Below, piece by piece: positions 5,879 through 6,644 of a DNA stretch of 6,644 nt; position 1 is the first letter of the stretch; every line of letters starts with the position of its first letter. The notes under the pieces were generated by a model. That model saw only the letters and a list, made by a program, of their open reading frames with translations, was not told the DNA's origin and ran no database searches. Location of the stretch: assembly GCA_024280135.1 (NCBI GenBank), contig JAJRQS010000280.1:1-6644 (forward strand), written 5' to 3'. The translations under genes were made by a program, and so were the position numbers. Source of the stretch: Bacteroidota bacterium (lineage in GTDB: Bacteria > Bacteroidota > Bacteroidia > Chitinophagales > Saprospiraceae).

Positions 5879-6292
5879 ATGCGTAATTTACTATTTGCTT
5901 TGCTCGGTGTTTTCTTTGGCGTCTTGATGACCAAATCAGAAGCCATCTCATGGTTTCGAATTCATGAAATGTTTCGTTTTGAAAGCATTCATATGTATGG
6001 AATCATTGGAGTAGCTGTATGCACAAGTATTCCCGTTTTTTGGTATTTAAAAAAGCGAAAAACGAAAACCCTAAAAGGCTCCTTGCTTGCCTACAAACCC
6101 AAAAACTTAAATGTCACTCGCTTTTTAAGCGCAGGTACTATTTTTGGTTTAGGATGGGCACTTTTGGGAGCTTGTCCAGGGCCTATTTATGTAATGATCG
6201 GTGGTGGTTTTATGATTTTTGGTGTTGTGCTTATTGGCGCGCTCATCGGTACTTTTTTATATGGACTCTTGCGAGAAAAATTGCCTCATTGA
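5879..6292 (+). CDS. YeeE/YedE-family transporter, C-terminal half subunit (DUF6691-like)
   Basis: This 137-residue membrane protein is the second half of the split YeeE-type transporter. Membrane segments are predicted near residues 3-18, 38-57, 82-98 and 104-128. The signature is G90-L-G-W-A-L-L-G-A-C99-P-G-P, which supplies the matching conserved Cys on the pore. The segment S-W-F-R-I-H-E-M-F-R-F near 24-34 is typical of these short partner proteins. A basic cytosolic loop (K-K-R-K-T-K, about 58-63) supports the topology. The ATG lies 18 bases after the stop of the first-half gene, with no terminator between them, so it is the second gene of an operon. No clear terminator follows its stop. 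Confidence 0.9.
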   Translation: MRNLLFALLGVFFGVLMTKSEAISWFRIHEMFRFESIHMYGIIGVAVCTSIPVFWYLKKRKTKTLKGSLLAYKPKNLNVTRFLSAGTIFGLGWALLGACPGPIYVMIGGGFMIFGVVLIGALIGTFLYGLLREKLPH

Positions 6293-6308
6293 GCATACTG
6301 GATTACTA

Positions 6309-6482
6309 TTACAAATATTTTTGAAATGCGCTAACCGTTTCTCTAATTGCATGTCCAAAATCCTGTTTCTTTTCTGTTTCCTTTTTATTTAGAGCATGTA
6401 TCCTGTGACCAATTTCCAGTCTTGAAGACCTTTGTATTGGAAAGCTAAATTCATAAGCACATTTTAGGTTATTCTCAAACAA
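6309..6482 (-). CDS. Possible small ORF antisense to the pntA upstream region (uncertain)
   Basis: A minus-strand frame is open for about 72 codons upstream of a TAA at 6311-6309. It has no ATG; a TTG at 6482-6480 would give 57 residues. The C-terminal 26 residues (N-K-K-E-T-E-K-K-Q-D-F-G-H-A-I-R, then E-T-V-S-A-F-Q-K-Y-L) look like a charged amphipathic helix, which gives the ORF a protein-like appearance. Against it, the start is weak, no family is recognised, and the plus strand here is pyrimidine-rich, which by itself produces Lys/Glu codons on the other strand. An open run of this length is possible by chance in AT-rich DNA. It could also be the decayed end of a gene convergent with the yeeE pair. 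Confidence 0.2.
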   Translation of the reverse strand: MFENNLKCAYEFSFPIQRSSRLEIGHRIHALNKKETEKKQDFGHAIRETVSAFQKYL

Positions 6483-6493
6483 AGTTGTACTTT

Positions 6494-6501
6494 TACCTTT
6501 G
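6494..6501 (+). promoter_or_regulatory. -7 box of the pntA promoter
   Basis: TACCTTTG is a perfect TAnnTTTG match 44 bases before the ATG of the transhydrogenase gene, predicting a leader of about 38 bases. No TTG is found at the usual -33 distance. The bases just before the ATG are A-rich, as expected for this group. Confidence 0.5.
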
Positions 6502-6545
6502 CGATTACAGGACTGTCCATATAACGATTAAACAATCCAAAAAAT

Positions 6546-6644
6546 ATGATTTTAGGGATATTAAAAGAGCAAAATGATAAGCGAGTGGCAATAGTACCCG
6601 CTACTATCACAAAAAACAAAGACTTAGCTGAGGTCTGGATCGAA
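6546..6644 (+). CDS. pntA: NAD(P) transhydrogenase alpha subunit, N-terminus (partial)
   Basis: The first 33 codons of a gene that runs off the window. The opening M-I-L-G-I-L-K-E, followed by K-R-V-A-I-V-P-A-T, is the N-terminal strand and loop shared by the alpha subunit of proton-translocating nicotinamide nucleotide transhydrogenase and by alanine dehydrogenase. The L-K-E form and the later V-W-I-E favour the transhydrogenase, but 33 residues cannot exclude alanine dehydrogenase. The enzyme couples hydride transfer between NADH and NADP+ to proton flow across the inner membrane; the alpha N-terminal domain binds NAD(H). In many Bacteroidota the alpha subunit is split and followed by further pnt genes, which would lie beyond the right edge. 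It has its own upstream -7 box and is not obviously co-transcribed with the yeeE pair. Confidence 0.75.
   Translation, partial: MILGILKEQNDKRVAIVPATITKNKDLAEVWIE

Noticed and set aside
6399..6412. TATCCTGTGACCAA, 13 of 14 identical to 5257-5270 upstream of the yeeE pair
   Set aside because: One-mismatch 14-base matches are expected a few times by chance within a window of this size, and the two sites have no common position relative to a gene.

Overview
The window is AT-rich chromosomal DNA that looks like a member of the Bacteroidota. The case rests on -7 boxes of the TAnnTTTG type, A-rich leaders without clear Shine-Dalgarno sites, a cold-shock protein with Phe in place of the usual Trp, an LDH-like malate dehydrogenase, and a YeeE transporter split into two genes. 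A finer placement, such as Saprospiria, would be a guess. I see no mobile element, CRISPR array, rRNA or tRNA.

Layout from left to right: the 3' end of an unrecognised gene (1-306, +); a small uncharacterised lipoprotein (408-797, +); a CspA-type cold-shock protein with its own promoter and a strong terminator (955-1199, +); a patatin-like phospholipase on the minus strand (1341-2588), followed by a 47-codon ORF that overlaps its 3' end (1210-1353, -); a 305-bp divergent intergenic region; malate dehydrogenase mdh (2894-3829, +) with a strong terminator; the recombination protein recF convergent to it (3972-5042, -); a 239-bp divergent intergenic region; a two-gene operon for a YeeE/YedE sulfur-compound transporter (5282-6292, +); a 253-bp intergenic region; and the first 33 codons of a nicotinamide nucleotide transhydrogenase alpha subunit, pntA (6546-6644, +).

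Most genes are independent housekeeping or accessory units with their own promoters. Only the yeeE pair, and possibly patatin plus the small ORF, look co-transcribed. mdh and pntA both act on NAD(H)/NADP(H) redox balance, but nothing in the sequence links them in one transcript.

I do not see a clear undescribed system. The points most worth a second look are: a short diverged repeat shared by two intergenic regions (1270-1303 and 5121-5158, opposite strands); -7 boxes placed only four bases before the ATG of the patatin gene and of recF, which would make those mRNAs leaderless or nearly so; an altered nucleophile elbow in the patatin (A-N-S-G-G instead of G-x-S-x-G); inverted repeats before the yeeE pair; and small open frames in intergenic DNA.
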